DNA of 58,043 nt from the NCBI GenBank assembly GCA_964468435.1, contig CAYXVE010000031.1:1-58043 (forward strand), given 5' to 3'. This DNA comes from JBCCTX01 sp964468435 (GTDB lineage: Bacteria; Bacteroidota; Bacteroidia; J057). Position numbers and translations under genes: made by a program. Each line of letters opens with the position of its first letter. The stretch's first letter is position 1. This document shows, piece after piece, positions 1-7,815 of the stretch. The notes beneath the pieces are model-generated. The model ran no database searches and was not told the DNA's origin. It saw nothing but the letters and a program-made list of their open reading frames with translations.

Positions 1-76
1 ATCATCATACCATCGTATCATCAAATCATCATACCATCGTATCATCAAATCATCAAATCATCAAATCATTTAATAG
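1..76. repeat. Octamer-phased ATCATCNN repeat array
   Basis: The window opens in an array of 8-nt units: ATCATCAT, ACCATCGT, ATCATCAA, then the same three again (a perfect 24-bp tandem duplication at 1-48), then ATCATCAA, ATCATCAA, ATCATTTA. The array runs up to the stop codon of the TolC-family gene. The 8-nt phase with a recurring ATC is the same as in the arrays at 5542-5687 and inside cusA. Only one arm is visible because the window is cut here. Function unknown. Confidence 0.85.
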
Positions 77-1346
77 CTTTAGCTATTAGCTTTTCCAGCA
101 ACGCCACTGCTGTATTCTGGTTGGCTTTGGCGTGCTCCAGTTCCAGTTGATATTTTAGAAGCTGCTGCTGCATCCGCAAGACTTCTTCATAGTCTTCTTT
201 TGCTGCCATGTATGCAGTGGTTAATATTTCGAGTGTCTCCTGTGCCTGTTTTAGTAATTCCTGATAGAGCTTTGTTTTTCGCTCGGTATCCCGATATTGA
301 TTTACTGCCCTAATAAAATCTGCTGCAAGTGTATTTTGGGTATTGGTTAATTCCTGCTGCACACCTTGCATCTGATAATCTGCTTCTTTGATCATGGCCT
401 TGTATTTTTTCCTGTAAAGAGGAATACTGATAGTTGCCATAGGCATTAGCATATCCTGTCCGTTCTGAGGCCCATCCATGCCTACCTCTCCGGCAGGCAG
501 GTCGGTTCGTTGGGAAACACTGGCATAACTGATACCAATTCCAAAAGAAGGCATTCCGTTTTTGCGGGCTACTTCTTTTTGTTTCTCCCAAGCCAGGCTT
601 TGCTCATTGAGCACTTTGATGTTCGGATTGTTTGCCATTACGCTATCCAATAAACTTTTTTCATCCGTGTTCAATGACAAAGTTTGCATGGAATCGCCAA
701 CCGCAATTGAAGTTGTTAAAGGTTGATTGAGTAAGCTGTTCATTTTAGCTTCCATGCTTCTGCGTTCATCCAGTAAAAATTCTAATTGTGCGGTAATTTC
801 TTTTTGCTCCATTTGTATCCGAAGCACATCTGCCAAACTGCTTTTGGCTGCTTCTATTTGTGCAAGAGTGGATTTCTCATGTAAATCCAGAATTTCAAGA
901 TACTCCTGATAGGTTTCAATACTTTTATCGGTGAACCACAATTGATAATAGACTTCTTTCACCTGATAGAATAAGTTATTCTTTTCTACCATAAATTCCT
1001 GATACTTGACTGCTGCCCATTGGGAAGCCTCATCTTTTCTCGCAGTCAGTGTTCCGAACCAGGGGAAGGATTGCGAAAGGGTTGCATCAAAGTTTCTTGC
1101 GCCTACCCGTGTCTCGACCGGCAGGATGTAATACCCCAGCATCACCTGTGGGTCAGGAAGGCTGCTCACCTGTGGCACCTTTTCAAGTGCAGCGTAGTAC
1201 GCACTGAATTTGGATTGAAGTGCGGGACTGTTCTCTGTGGCTTTCTGCAAATAGCCGTCCAGTGCCGTCTGGGCAGCTAACGGCCCGGACAGCACGATCA
1301 GCATATAAACCAGAAAAATGTTTTTTACTTTATTTTTTTTCTTCAT
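66..1346 (-). CDS. TolC-family outer membrane efflux protein
   Basis: Predicted outer-membrane channel of a tripartite heavy-metal efflux system (CusC/CzcC role). The 426-residue product has a cleavable signal peptide (about residues 1-25, ending LAAQ). It is followed by two long, Gln/Glu/Leu-rich helical stretches typical of the duplicated TolC hairpin, including residues 125-210 and the C-terminal region. Length fits the family. The start at 1346 lies inside the 3' end of the upstream HMA-protein gene (17-bp overlap), so the two are probably translationally coupled in one minus-strand operon with cusA. The membrane-fusion subunit (CusB) is not in the window and may lie just beyond position 1. 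Identification as TolC family is firm; copper specificity is inferred from the neighbours. Confidence 0.9.
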   Translation of the reverse strand: MKKKNKVKNIFLVYMLIVLSGPLAAQTALDGYLQKATENSPALQSKFSAYYAALEKVPQVSSLPDPQVMLGYYILPVETRVGARNFDATLSQSFPWFGTLTARKDEASQWAAVKYQEFMVEKNNLFYQVKEVYYQLWFTDKSIETYQEYLEILDLHEKSTLAQIEAAKSSLADVLRIQMEQKEITAQLEFLLDERRSMEAKMNSLLNQPLTTSIAVGDSMQTLSLNTDEKSLLDSVMANNPNIKVLNEQSLAWEKQKEVARKNGMPSFGIGISYASVSQRTDLPAGEVGMDGPQNGQDMLMPMATISIPLYRKKYKAMIKEADYQMQGVQQELTNTQNTLAADFIRAVNQYRDTERKTKLYQELLKQAQETLEILTTAYMAAKEDYEEVLRMQQQLLKYQLELEHAKANQNTAVALLEKLIAKAIK

Positions 1347-1728
1347 ACTGTTGCTTTTTAGGTCTTTCGTATTGGCAGCAGCCCATCAGCCCATTATACA
1401 CGGAATCTTTTGCTTTTACCTTGTCAGTATCATGCCCTACATCAGCTACTTTTTGATGAATTTGATCCAAGCTAACTTTACTTTCCACAAAAGACACGGT
1501 TAGCATTTTCGTATCCACATCCCATGATGCTGATTCAATGCCTTCTGCATTTTTCAAAGCACCTTCGATACGCTTTTGACACATGCCACAGTTACCATAT
1601 ACTTTTATCGTGTCAGTTCTTTGATCTGTCTGTTTTTGTTCGGTTTTCGCTTTGGTGTCTTGTCCGTAAACGGTTGCACCATGAAATCCTGAAATAATTA
1701 CTACTGAGATTAAAATTACTTTTTTCAT
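1330..1728 (-). CDS. Periplasmic heavy-metal-associated (HMA) domain protein
   Basis: Small exported metal-binding protein of 132 residues. A signal peptide covers about residues 1-22 (ending VYGQ), followed by a Lys/Thr/Gln-rich linker. A ferredoxin-like HMA domain follows, with the metal site Cys47-Gly-Met-Cys50 in the context GNCGMCQKRIE, replacing the usual GMTCxxC. The C-terminal tail carries a second Cys-Cys pair (GCCQYER) that might add metal ligands. It sits 11 nt downstream of cusA and overlaps the TolC-type gene. A periplasmic copper or silver chaperone handing metal to the CusA pump is a reasonable inference; mercury (MerP-like) is an alternative. Confidence 0.85.
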   Translation of the reverse strand: MKKVILISVVIISGFHGATVYGQDTKAKTEQKQTDQRTDTIKVYGNCGMCQKRIEGALKNAEGIESASWDVDTKMLTVSFVESKVSLDQIHQKVADVGHDTDKVKAKDSVYNGLMGCCQYERPKKQQYEEKK

Positions 1729-1739
1729 TTTCTTAAATT

Positions 1740-4700
1740 TTATTTGTTACTAATAGATTGTTGACCTTTTCTGTTTTCTCTGTTGATTAAACCTTCCTGC
1801 CACATACTGTACAACACAGGCACGGTAAACATGGTAATGACTACCAGCGACATCCCCCCAAATGAAGGAATAGCCATGGGTATCATAATGTCAGACCCTT
1901 TTCCGGTGGATGATAATACAGGTAGGAGCGCAAGAATGGTAGTAGCGGTAGTCATTAAAGCCGGTCGCACCCTTTTCATACCTGCTTCCATCACGGCTTC
2001 TCTTACTTCTTCCACTGTTTTGGGTTTATTTCTTTTAAAGGACTGCTTGAGATAGGTGGCTACCAATACACCATCGTCAGTTGCAATGCCAAACAAAGCC
2101 AGAAACCCTACCCATACTGCTACACTGAGGTTAATGGTTTTCATCTGGAACAGATCCCTCATGTTGGCTCCAAACATTGAGAAGTCCATAAACCAATCTT
2201 GTCCGTAAAGCCAGATCATGATAAAGCCTCCTGCAAAAGCAACGAATACTCCGGTAAATAAAATGGTGGAGACCATCACTGAACGGAACTCAAAATAGAC
2301 GATCAGAAAAATAATTGCCAGCGCAATGGGGACAACTATACTTAACCGTTTATTCGCTCGTACCTGATTTTCATAATTTCCGGCAAAGCGGTAGCTAACC
2401 CCTTTTGGTACTACTAGCGCTCCTGATTTTATCTGTTCGTCCAGATAACGTTGGGCATTTTCTACTACATCGGTTTCGGCATATCCTGTTTTCTTATCCA
2501 ATGTTACATAGCCTACCAAAAAACCATCTTCACTTTTAATGGACTGAGGCCCTTGCTTATACCGCAGAGTTACTACATCTCCTAAAGGGATTTGCTCACC
2601 TGATAAAGTTGGAATAAGGATATTGCTGATGTCTTCCGGTCGTTCTCTCAATCCTCTTGGGTATCGTACCCTAATGGGGTAGCGCTCCCTGCCTTCAACG
2701 GACTTGGTAAGTGTAATACCTCCAACAGCTACTTCTATGTAGTGTTGTACATCTGTAACTGTCAGTCCATAGCGGGCCATTTTATCCCTGTCCAGTTCTA
2801 TTTCCAGGTATGGTTTCCCTACAATGCGCTCGGCATAAACGGCTTCTGGCTTTACGCCCTCTACCTGGCGAAGATGTTCTTCCAACTCCAGCCCGAATTT
2901 TTCTATGGTCTTCAGGTCGGAACCTTTTACTTTGATTCCTATGGGTGCTTTCATACCTGTTGCCAACATGATAAGCCTTGTTTCGATGGGCTGGAGCTTG
3001 GGAGCAGAAGTCAATCCCGGAAACTGTGATACTTTGGTGATTTCATTCCAGATGTCATCGGAAGTTTTGATATGGTCTCTCCATTGCCGGAAATACTGGC
3101 CGTTTTCATCTTCTATTAATTTGATGTGCTCATTGTTGGATGTGCTGCTATGCGGATAGTTCGATGTGCTGATTTTATAGCGTAATTCTTTTGGCAAAGT
3201 AATTTCGTTACTGTCCCATGTCTGCACCAAAAATCTTCCCTCATTATCCGTTTTGAACCGAAGCCGATTCCCATCCTCATCCGTGATGTATTCATTTTTG
3301 TAATTGACTACATTTTCAAACATGGATATAGGAGCAGGGTCTAAGGCACTTTCCACCCTTCCCAATTTCCCCACCACCGTCTCTACTTCAGGGATACCAG
3401 CAACCACCATATCGAGCTTCTTCAGCATTTCTACATTTTCTTCCATACCTGAATGCAACATGGTGGAAGGCATCAACAGGAACGAACCTTCATCCAGTGC
3501 CGGCATAAATTCACGCCCAGTATTCCGCATAATGAAAACACCAGTGATGATTAACCCAAGAGGAATAGAAAGGAACAATAGTTTATTTCTTAAACACCAG
3601 TTCAGTAACTTCGGGTAGATATGAATAATCCATTGAAATGTTCCTAATAAACCTCCTATCAATAGCAACACAAAAAAGAAATTGATGAAAAGACTTTGTT
3701 GCCCCCCTAAAGGCATCCATGTTCTTGCCAGCAGCCAAGCCACTACACCAGCATACAGGATATTTTGGATGATGGTTTGATTTGCTGATGTGCTGATGGT
3801 TTGATTTGCTGATGTGCTGATGGTTTGATGATAAATTTGAAAGAATATAGGGAGCAAGCTGGCTATTCCAACCAAAATCATGACAACACCTATCCAAGGC
3901 GTGATAAACAAAAGCACAAAGCCACCCAATAAGACTAAAGCGTTTAGTACTTGAGTTATTTGTTTTCTTTTAATTCGGATTGAAAAAATCCAGTGCGAAA
4001 CGGCAGGAATTACCATAATAGCAACAATGATGGAAGCCACTAAAGCAAAGGTTTTGGTCAGTGCCAACGGAGTGAACAGCTTTCCTTCGGCTCTCTGCAT
4101 GGTAAATACAGGTATAAAGCTGATAATGGTGGTTGCCACAGCTGTTATTACTGCCGATGCTACTTCGGTAGTTGCCCGGTAAATCACCTCCAGCTTACTT
4201 TCTTCGGGTGGAGCTTCGTCAAGGTGGGTAATGATGTTCTCTGACAAAACAATTCCCATATCCACCATTGTGCCTATAGCAATAGCAATTCCTGATAAAG
4301 CAACAATGTTTGCATCTACCCCAAACTGCCGCATGGCAATAAAGACCATGAGTACTGCCACTGGTAATAAGCCTGCAATAATAAAAGAAGCCCGCAGGTT
4401 CATTACCATGATGATGACGACAATGATGGTCACCAGTATTTCAAGCCATAGTGCTTCGGCTAAGGTTCCGATGGTTTCTTTAATAAGCCCGGTACGATCA
4501 TAAAAAGGCACAATCGTCACCTGTGAGATAGTACCATCCGCCAGTTTTTTGGAAGGCAGACCGGGAGCAATTTCTTTAATTTTATCTTTTACATTATTGA
4601 TGACAGCAAGGGGATTGGCTCCATAACGGGTTACCACCACACCACCGGCAACTTCGGCTCCCTCTTTGTCCAATGCACCTCTCCGTATAGCCGGGCCATA

Positions 4701-5549
4701 CGACACTCTTGCCACATCCCTCACTCTGATTGGTACATGATTGTTACTGGTAATAACTGTTTTTTCAAGGTCTTCCAGACTTTTCACGTAACCCAGCCCC
4801 CTGATGAAATATTCAATACGATTTATTTCCAGGGTTTTTGCCCCCACATCCAAGTTGCTGCTTTTAACGGCTTTCACGATTTGAGCTAATGTGATGTTAT
4901 TGGCCTTCATGGCTTCCGGGTTTACATCAATTTGGAATTCTTTTACATATCCACCAACAGAGGCGACCTCCGAAACCCCTTCGGCTGCTGAGAGGCCATA
5001 TTTTACATAGAAATCCTGAATACTTCTCAGTTCATCCAGATCCCAACCACCGATAGGGTTACCCAAACTATCCCTTCCTTCTAAAGTGTACCAGTATACC
5101 TGTCCCAATGCCGTAGCATCAGGTCCCAAAGCTGGCTGGACTCCATCTGGTAATGTACCGGATGGCAGGGAGTTCAATTTTTCCAGTATTCGTGAACGGC
5201 TCCAGTAAAACTCAATGTCTTCATTGAAAATAATGTAGATGCTGGAAAAACCGAACATGGAGTTACTGCGGATAGATTTTACTCCGGGAATTCCTAACAA
5301 CGCCGTAGTTAAAGGGTAGGTTAACTGATCTTCTATATCCTGTGGCGAGCGACCTTCCCAACGGGTGAAAATGATTTGCTGGTTTTCACCAATGTCGGGT
5401 ATGGCATCTACCGGAACTGGATCGTTCGGCAAAAAGCCTTTGTTAATATTAAATGGAGTGGTAACTATTCCCCAACCGATAATCAATACAACGAACAACA
5501 TGGTTACCAGTTTGTTTTCCAGAAAAAATCGAATAATTCTGTTGATCAT
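1740..5549 (-). CDS. cusA: CusA/CzcA-type heavy-metal RND efflux pump
   Basis: Inner-membrane proton-driven pump expelling monovalent metals from periplasm or cytoplasm through the TolC channel. The 1269 residues show the RND plan: a TM1 start, a first periplasmic porter domain with QDIEDQLTYPL, the TM4 segment GTMVDMGIVLSENI, a second porter domain with MLATGMKAPIGIKVKG (resembling the Met-containing CusA region), and late TM segments with FGIATDDGVLVATYL. The MLATGMK motif favours Cu/Ag over Zn/Co. It is about 200 residues longer than E. coli CusA, owing to an expanded central membrane loop. Two stretches are built from octamer repeats (TISTSANQ twice near 3771-3834, and an STSN-rich run near 3123-3178), and the start codon lies at the edge of a repeat array. 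The downstream HMA and TolC genes complete most of the system. Confidence 0.93.
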   Translation of the reverse strand: MINRIIRFFLENKLVTMLFVVLIIGWGIVTTPFNINKGFLPNDPVPVDAIPDIGENQQIIFTRWEGRSPQDIEDQLTYPLTTALLGIPGVKSIRSNSMFGFSSIYIIFNEDIEFYWSRSRILEKLNSLPSGTLPDGVQPALGPDATALGQVYWYTLEGRDSLGNPIGGWDLDELRSIQDFYVKYGLSAAEGVSEVASVGGYVKEFQIDVNPEAMKANNITLAQIVKAVKSSNLDVGAKTLEINRIEYFIRGLGYVKSLEDLEKTVITSNNHVPIRVRDVARVSYGPAIRRGALDKEGAEVAGGVVVTRYGANPLAVINNVKDKIKEIAPGLPSKKLADGTISQVTIVPFYDRTGLIKETIGTLAEALWLEILVTIIVVIIMVMNLRASFIIAGLLPVAVLMVFIAMRQFGVDANIVALSGIAIAIGTMVDMGIVLSENIITHLDEAPPEESKLEVIYRATTEVASAVITAVATTIISFIPVFTMQRAEGKLFTPLALTKTFALVASIIVAIMVIPAVSHWIFSIRIKRKQITQVLNALVLLGGFVLLFITPWIGVVMILVGIASLLPIFFQIYHQTISTSANQTISTSANQTIIQNILYAGVVAWLLARTWMPLGGQQSLFINFFFVLLLIGGLLGTFQWIIHIYPKLLNWCLRNKLLFLSIPLGLIITGVFIMRNTGREFMPALDEGSFLLMPSTMLHSGMEENVEMLKKLDMVVAGIPEVETVVGKLGRVESALDPAPISMFENVVNYKNEYITDEDGNRLRFKTDNEGRFLVQTWDSNEITLPKELRYKISTSNYPHSSTSNNEHIKLIEDENGQYFRQWRDHIKTSDDIWNEITKVSQFPGLTSAPKLQPIETRLIMLATGMKAPIGIKVKGSDLKTIEKFGLELEEHLRQVEGVKPEAVYAERIVGKPYLEIELDRDKMARYGLTVTDVQHYIEVAVGGITLTKSVEGRERYPIRVRYPRGLRERPEDISNILIPTLSGEQIPLGDVVTLRYKQGPQSIKSEDGFLVGYVTLDKKTGYAETDVVENAQRYLDEQIKSGALVVPKGVSYRFAGNYENQVRANKRLSIVVPIALAIIFLIVYFEFRSVMVSTILFTGVFVAFAGGFIMIWLYGQDWFMDFSMFGANMRDLFQMKTINLSVAVWVGFLALFGIATDDGVLVATYLKQSFKRNKPKTVEEVREAVMEAGMKRVRPALMTTATTILALLPVLSSTGKGSDIMIPMAIPSFGGMSLVVITMFTVPVLYSMWQEGLINRENRKGQQSISNK
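3123..3178. repeat. Octamer-phased GAT repeat inside cusA (copy 1)
   Basis: On the plus strand the octamer GATGTGCT occurs at 3123, 3139 and 3163, separated by 8-nt units CATTGTTG, GCTATGCG and GATAGTTC and followed by GATTTTAT, so an 8-nt phase holds throughout. On the coding strand this gives a Ser/Thr/Asn-rich segment in a periplasmic loop. The reading frame stays open. It shares unit and phase with the other in-gene array and with the intergenic arrays. Confidence 0.8.
3771..3834. repeat. Octamer-phased GAT repeat inside cusA (copy 2)
   Basis: Consecutive octamers on the plus strand are GATGGTTT, GATTTGCT, GATGTGCT, GATGGTTT, GATTTGCT, GATGTGCT, GATGGTTT, GATGATAA. A 24-bp (three-octamer) unit is thus repeated twice exactly, and each 24 bp encodes TISTSANQ on the minus strand without breaking the frame. 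The segment lies in the extended loop between central membrane helices, where an insertion is likely tolerated. Confidence 0.88.
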
Positions 5550-5687
5550 TTGATAATACGATTATTTGATAAAGTGATTGAATAGATGATATTATAGGTT
5601 TTATGGTAAAACCATTATCATATCATTAGCCAGATGATCAGAATATCAAATCATCAGACTATCATATCATCAAATAATCAAATAAGG
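5542..5687. repeat. Large inverted octamer repeat between cusA and the HYC_CC_PP gene
   Basis: The left arm (5542-5589) reads in 8-nt steps with GAT fixed: TTGATCAT, TTGATAAT, ACGATTAT, TTGATAAA, GTGATTGA. The right arm (5633-5680) reads in 8-nt steps ending ATCA: GATGATCA, GAATATCA, AATCATCA, GACTATCA, TATCATCA, AATAATCA. The arms are therefore inverted copies of one periodic array. The centre is a perfect hairpin, GGTTTTA (5597-5603), TGG, TAAAACC (5607-5613). The array includes the cusA start codon and the stop codon of the upstream gene. It could fold into a long imperfect stem in mRNA or single-stranded DNA. Confidence 0.8.
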
Positions 5688-6076
5688 AAAGACTGTACGA
5701 TTACGGGAATGTCCCGCAATAAAAGAGGTGGTTTGTAATTAAGGTAGCTGGAAGATCTTTCGACATGTTGGTCAAATAATCTACTTAACACACAATGTTG
5801 CACAACAGCTATGAATTGTTCGGGAGTAAAATCATGAGCAGTTGCAGGTAAGGAAATTTCAGTATCGAGTTGGAAAAATTCTGTTTCGTCCTGACAACAT
5901 TCTTTTGGGCAATCTTGCTCTTTTCCTTCTGTACCACAACAATTCTTAATATGGGCAACAGAAATGATGGTCTTTTTCGAAATAATGCAATGATGCCTGT
6001 GCAAAGAGAACCCTGCTGTAGTTAGCAGAATAAGCATTGCCATCAATATAACCGATATTTTACGAAGTATGACCAT
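5678..6076 (-). CDS. HYC_CC_PP family protein
   Basis: Small exported protein of 132 residues, recognised by the conserved pattern that names the family. An N-terminal hydrophobic segment (about residues 5-22) is followed by HRHHC (Cys30), then NCC (Cys46-Cys47) and further Cys residues at 56, 60 and 61, and a C-terminal YKPPLLLRDIPV. Members commonly sit next to copper efflux genes in Bacteroidota; a role in periplasmic copper binding is inferred from the Cys/His content and from being the first gene of the cus operon. Its molecular function is not established to my knowledge. The start at 6076 gives a good signal peptide. The stop codon lies in the repeat array that separates it from cusA. 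Confidence 0.8.
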   Translation of the reverse strand: MVILRKISVILMAMLILLTTAGFSLHRHHCIISKKTIISVAHIKNCCGTEGKEQDCPKECCQDETEFFQLDTEISLPATAHDFTPEQFIAVVQHCVLSRLFDQHVERSSSYLNYKPPLLLRDIPVIVQSFLI

Positions 6077-6602
6077 TAATTATCTTAGACGCAAAGTTAA
6101 GGCTTATGTTGTGATTATCATCAAAAGAAGTATTTAATTTAGTCTTGCGATGGAAAAAGCAAGCTCCTCCCGTATATTTTGGCTTTTTGTAAGTCGCTCT
6201 TGCGATTTGTGGGATATGCTTGTTATGTATCGATATAAAATTAAATAAAAATCTCCCGCGCGTAGGCTTTTGAATTCGATTATCATTCAATGAGATTGGG
6301 TTCCTGTTTTAAGGCTCCGGTATTAACTTTTCTAAAATCGGCGATGGTTTTGTAGCAAGGTTGGGCTTTGTGGAGTAATCAGAATAGTTCGACATTCCGG
6401 CGTGCAGCACGCATTAATGGGTGAGAAGAGCGGCAGCGGTTGAAGTAACCGTAAAAATCGCGTTTGAGCAGTGTGTTAGCTGAAGAGGAGGTTTTTTCAC
6501 AATCTTACGTTTTGACTATGCGGCGGTGGCGACGAATATGAGTCATTGGTGTATAGCTTTTGTTGATAGCTTTTTTGTCTAGAAATATAAAATGCCCTTT
6601 CT
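6077..6602. other. Gene-free stretch, 526 nt
   Basis: No convincing gene. A 76-codon minus-strand frame (6060-6290) has no recognisable signal peptide or domain and overlaps the neighbouring start. A short GCGTGC/GCACGC inverted repeat occurs near 6402-6414. Base composition shifts from AT-rich to more GC-rich around 6400-6530, unlike the flanks, which would fit accessory DNA around the deaminase. Confidence 0.5.
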
Positions 6603-7046
6603 TTAGTCTTCTACTCCTATGTCTTCATTCCATAGTTTTGGATTTTCCTTAATAAAAGTTTCCATAAGCTTGATGCATTCTTCATCATCTAGCAGAATTA
6701 CTTCAACACCATTATTCCTAAGCAATTCCTCAGATCCTCTAAATGTCTTATTCTCACCGATAATTACTTTAGGGATACCGTAAAGTAGAATTGCTCCAGA
6801 ACACATTGGACAAGGAGAAAGGGTTGTATAAATAACTGATTCTTTGTATACCTTGGCTTCTTGTCTACCAGCATTTTCAAATGCATCCATTTCACCATGA
6901 AGAATTACGCTTCCTTGTTGAATTCTTCTATTGTGACCTCTACCTAAAATAGCATCTTTATAGGCTATTACACTACCAATAGGTATACCACCTTCAGCTA
7001 ACCCTTTTCGAGCTTGATTAACAGCTTCTTCAAAAAATTTATCCAT
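6603..7046 (-). CDS. Cytosine deaminase, yeast Fcy1-like
   Basis: Zinc-dependent deaminase of 147 residues, predicted to hydrolyse cytosine to uracil plus ammonia in pyrimidine salvage. Zinc ligands and catalytic Glu are clear: His50-Gly-Glu52 and Pro78-Cys79-Pro-Met-Cys82. The order of motifs (GGIPIG, LGRGHN, QGS.ILHGEM, YTTLSPC.MC.GAI, YGIP, VIGEN, DDE.C, and the C-terminal WNEDIG) matches the small fungal cytosine deaminase far better than TadA-type tRNA deaminase or guanine deaminase. The fungal enzyme is about 158 residues. It stands alone between a gene-free stretch and a transposase remnant, and could have been acquired horizontally. A related nucleoside deaminase specificity is the main alternative. 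Confidence 0.85.
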   Translation of the reverse strand: MDKFFEEAVNQARKGLAEGGIPIGSVIAYKDAILGRGHNRRIQQGSVILHGEMDAFENAGRQEAKVYKESVIYTTLSPCPMCSGAILLYGIPKVIIGENKTFRGSEELLRNNGVEVILLDDEECIKLMETFIKENPKLWNEDIGVED

Positions 7047-7105
7047 AAAAGAGTATTTTTTTCTTCCTGACTAACGTTGACTAACCCCTTGATTATTAGG
7101 GCTAA

Positions 7106-7484
7106 TTAGGGTCGGTTTTCATGGACTTGTTCATATTGCGGCCTTTTGAAAATACCTAATTCATAGGGATCAATGCCATAGGAGGCAATTCTTTTTCTGA
7201 TTAAGGCAATTTGTCTTCTTTTCTGGTCGAAGTACAACTATTCATGATTCGGATGATAGGGCTGTTTCTTGGTCACCATGTTCCAGATGATAACCGCCAG
7301 CTTTCGCTTTTTGATCAATTATCTTAAAGTAGTAGCGGCACAGGGTGCGCAGCTTTTCAGCCTGTTCACCCGGCAAAAAACAGTGAGGCAATAAACCTCG
7401 AGTATGTAGTTTCTCTGTGAAAACAAGCGTACATGCTCTATTTTTATTCCAATTTTTTTTATCCGTGAAGTCAGCATAGGCCAT
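7106..7484 (-). pseudogene. Decayed IS110-type transposase fragment
   Basis: The minus strand first encodes a piece resembling the end of the IS110 N-terminal catalytic region (LHTRGLLPHCFLPGEQAEKL, then RTLCRYY). After a shift of frame it encodes a typical IS110 C-terminal segment, RKLAVIIWNMVTKKQPYHP. A TAG stop follows, then the usual tail LYFDQKRRQIALIRKRI in the same frame, ending at a stop at 7106-7108. The roughly 200 residues normally found between these parts are missing. This is therefore an internally deleted, frameshifted and stop-interrupted remnant, not an active element. No terminal repeats were recognised. Confidence 0.75.
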
Positions 7485-7493
7485 AAACCAAAG

Positions 7494-7815
7494 GCCCCTT
7501 ATTCAGTAGAAAACAGTCAAGATAAATGGGTTTTAGATCGTATGCTTATTAAATGCTCCCTTTAAAAGATGAATAGTTATTTATCCTCGTAAAGTTTTTG
7601 TAGAGTCTGGGACAATTGTATCCGACCCGCTAAGGGTCGCTGAATTACTGGGAGTCGCTCGCGCAGATCTAATCGTTAATGGGGCAAAAAAGAAGGCCAG
7701 ACTAATCGTCTGACCTTAGTAATTTAAATTCTTTAAAACGAATGCCTTAACGACAGTAGCGCGACCTTTGCTATGGTTAAGGTTCTGATAATCATGATTA
7801 TCATCAAAGTAAAAG
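7494..7815. other. Intergenic stretch with hairpins
   Basis: No gene is seen. It holds a perfect short hairpin CGACCC-GCTAA-GGGTCG (7623-7639) of unknown role and the terminator described at 7693-7717. The remainder is unremarkable. Confidence 0.5.
7693..7717 (-). terminator. Rho-independent terminator downstream of tRNA-Arg
   Basis: Read on the minus strand, AAGGTCAGAC and GTCTGGCCTT pair (one G-U) around the loop GATTA, followed by C and a run of six T. It lies about 100 nt beyond the 3' end of tRNA-Arg(UCU) in the direction of transcription. Confidence 0.75.

Noticed and set aside
1..76. CRISPR array
   Set aside because: Units are 8 or 24 bp with no unique spacers and no cas genes.
6060..6290. 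76-codon minus-strand frame
   Set aside because: No domain, no signal peptide, and composition like the surrounding non-coding DNA; it overlaps the neighbouring gene start.
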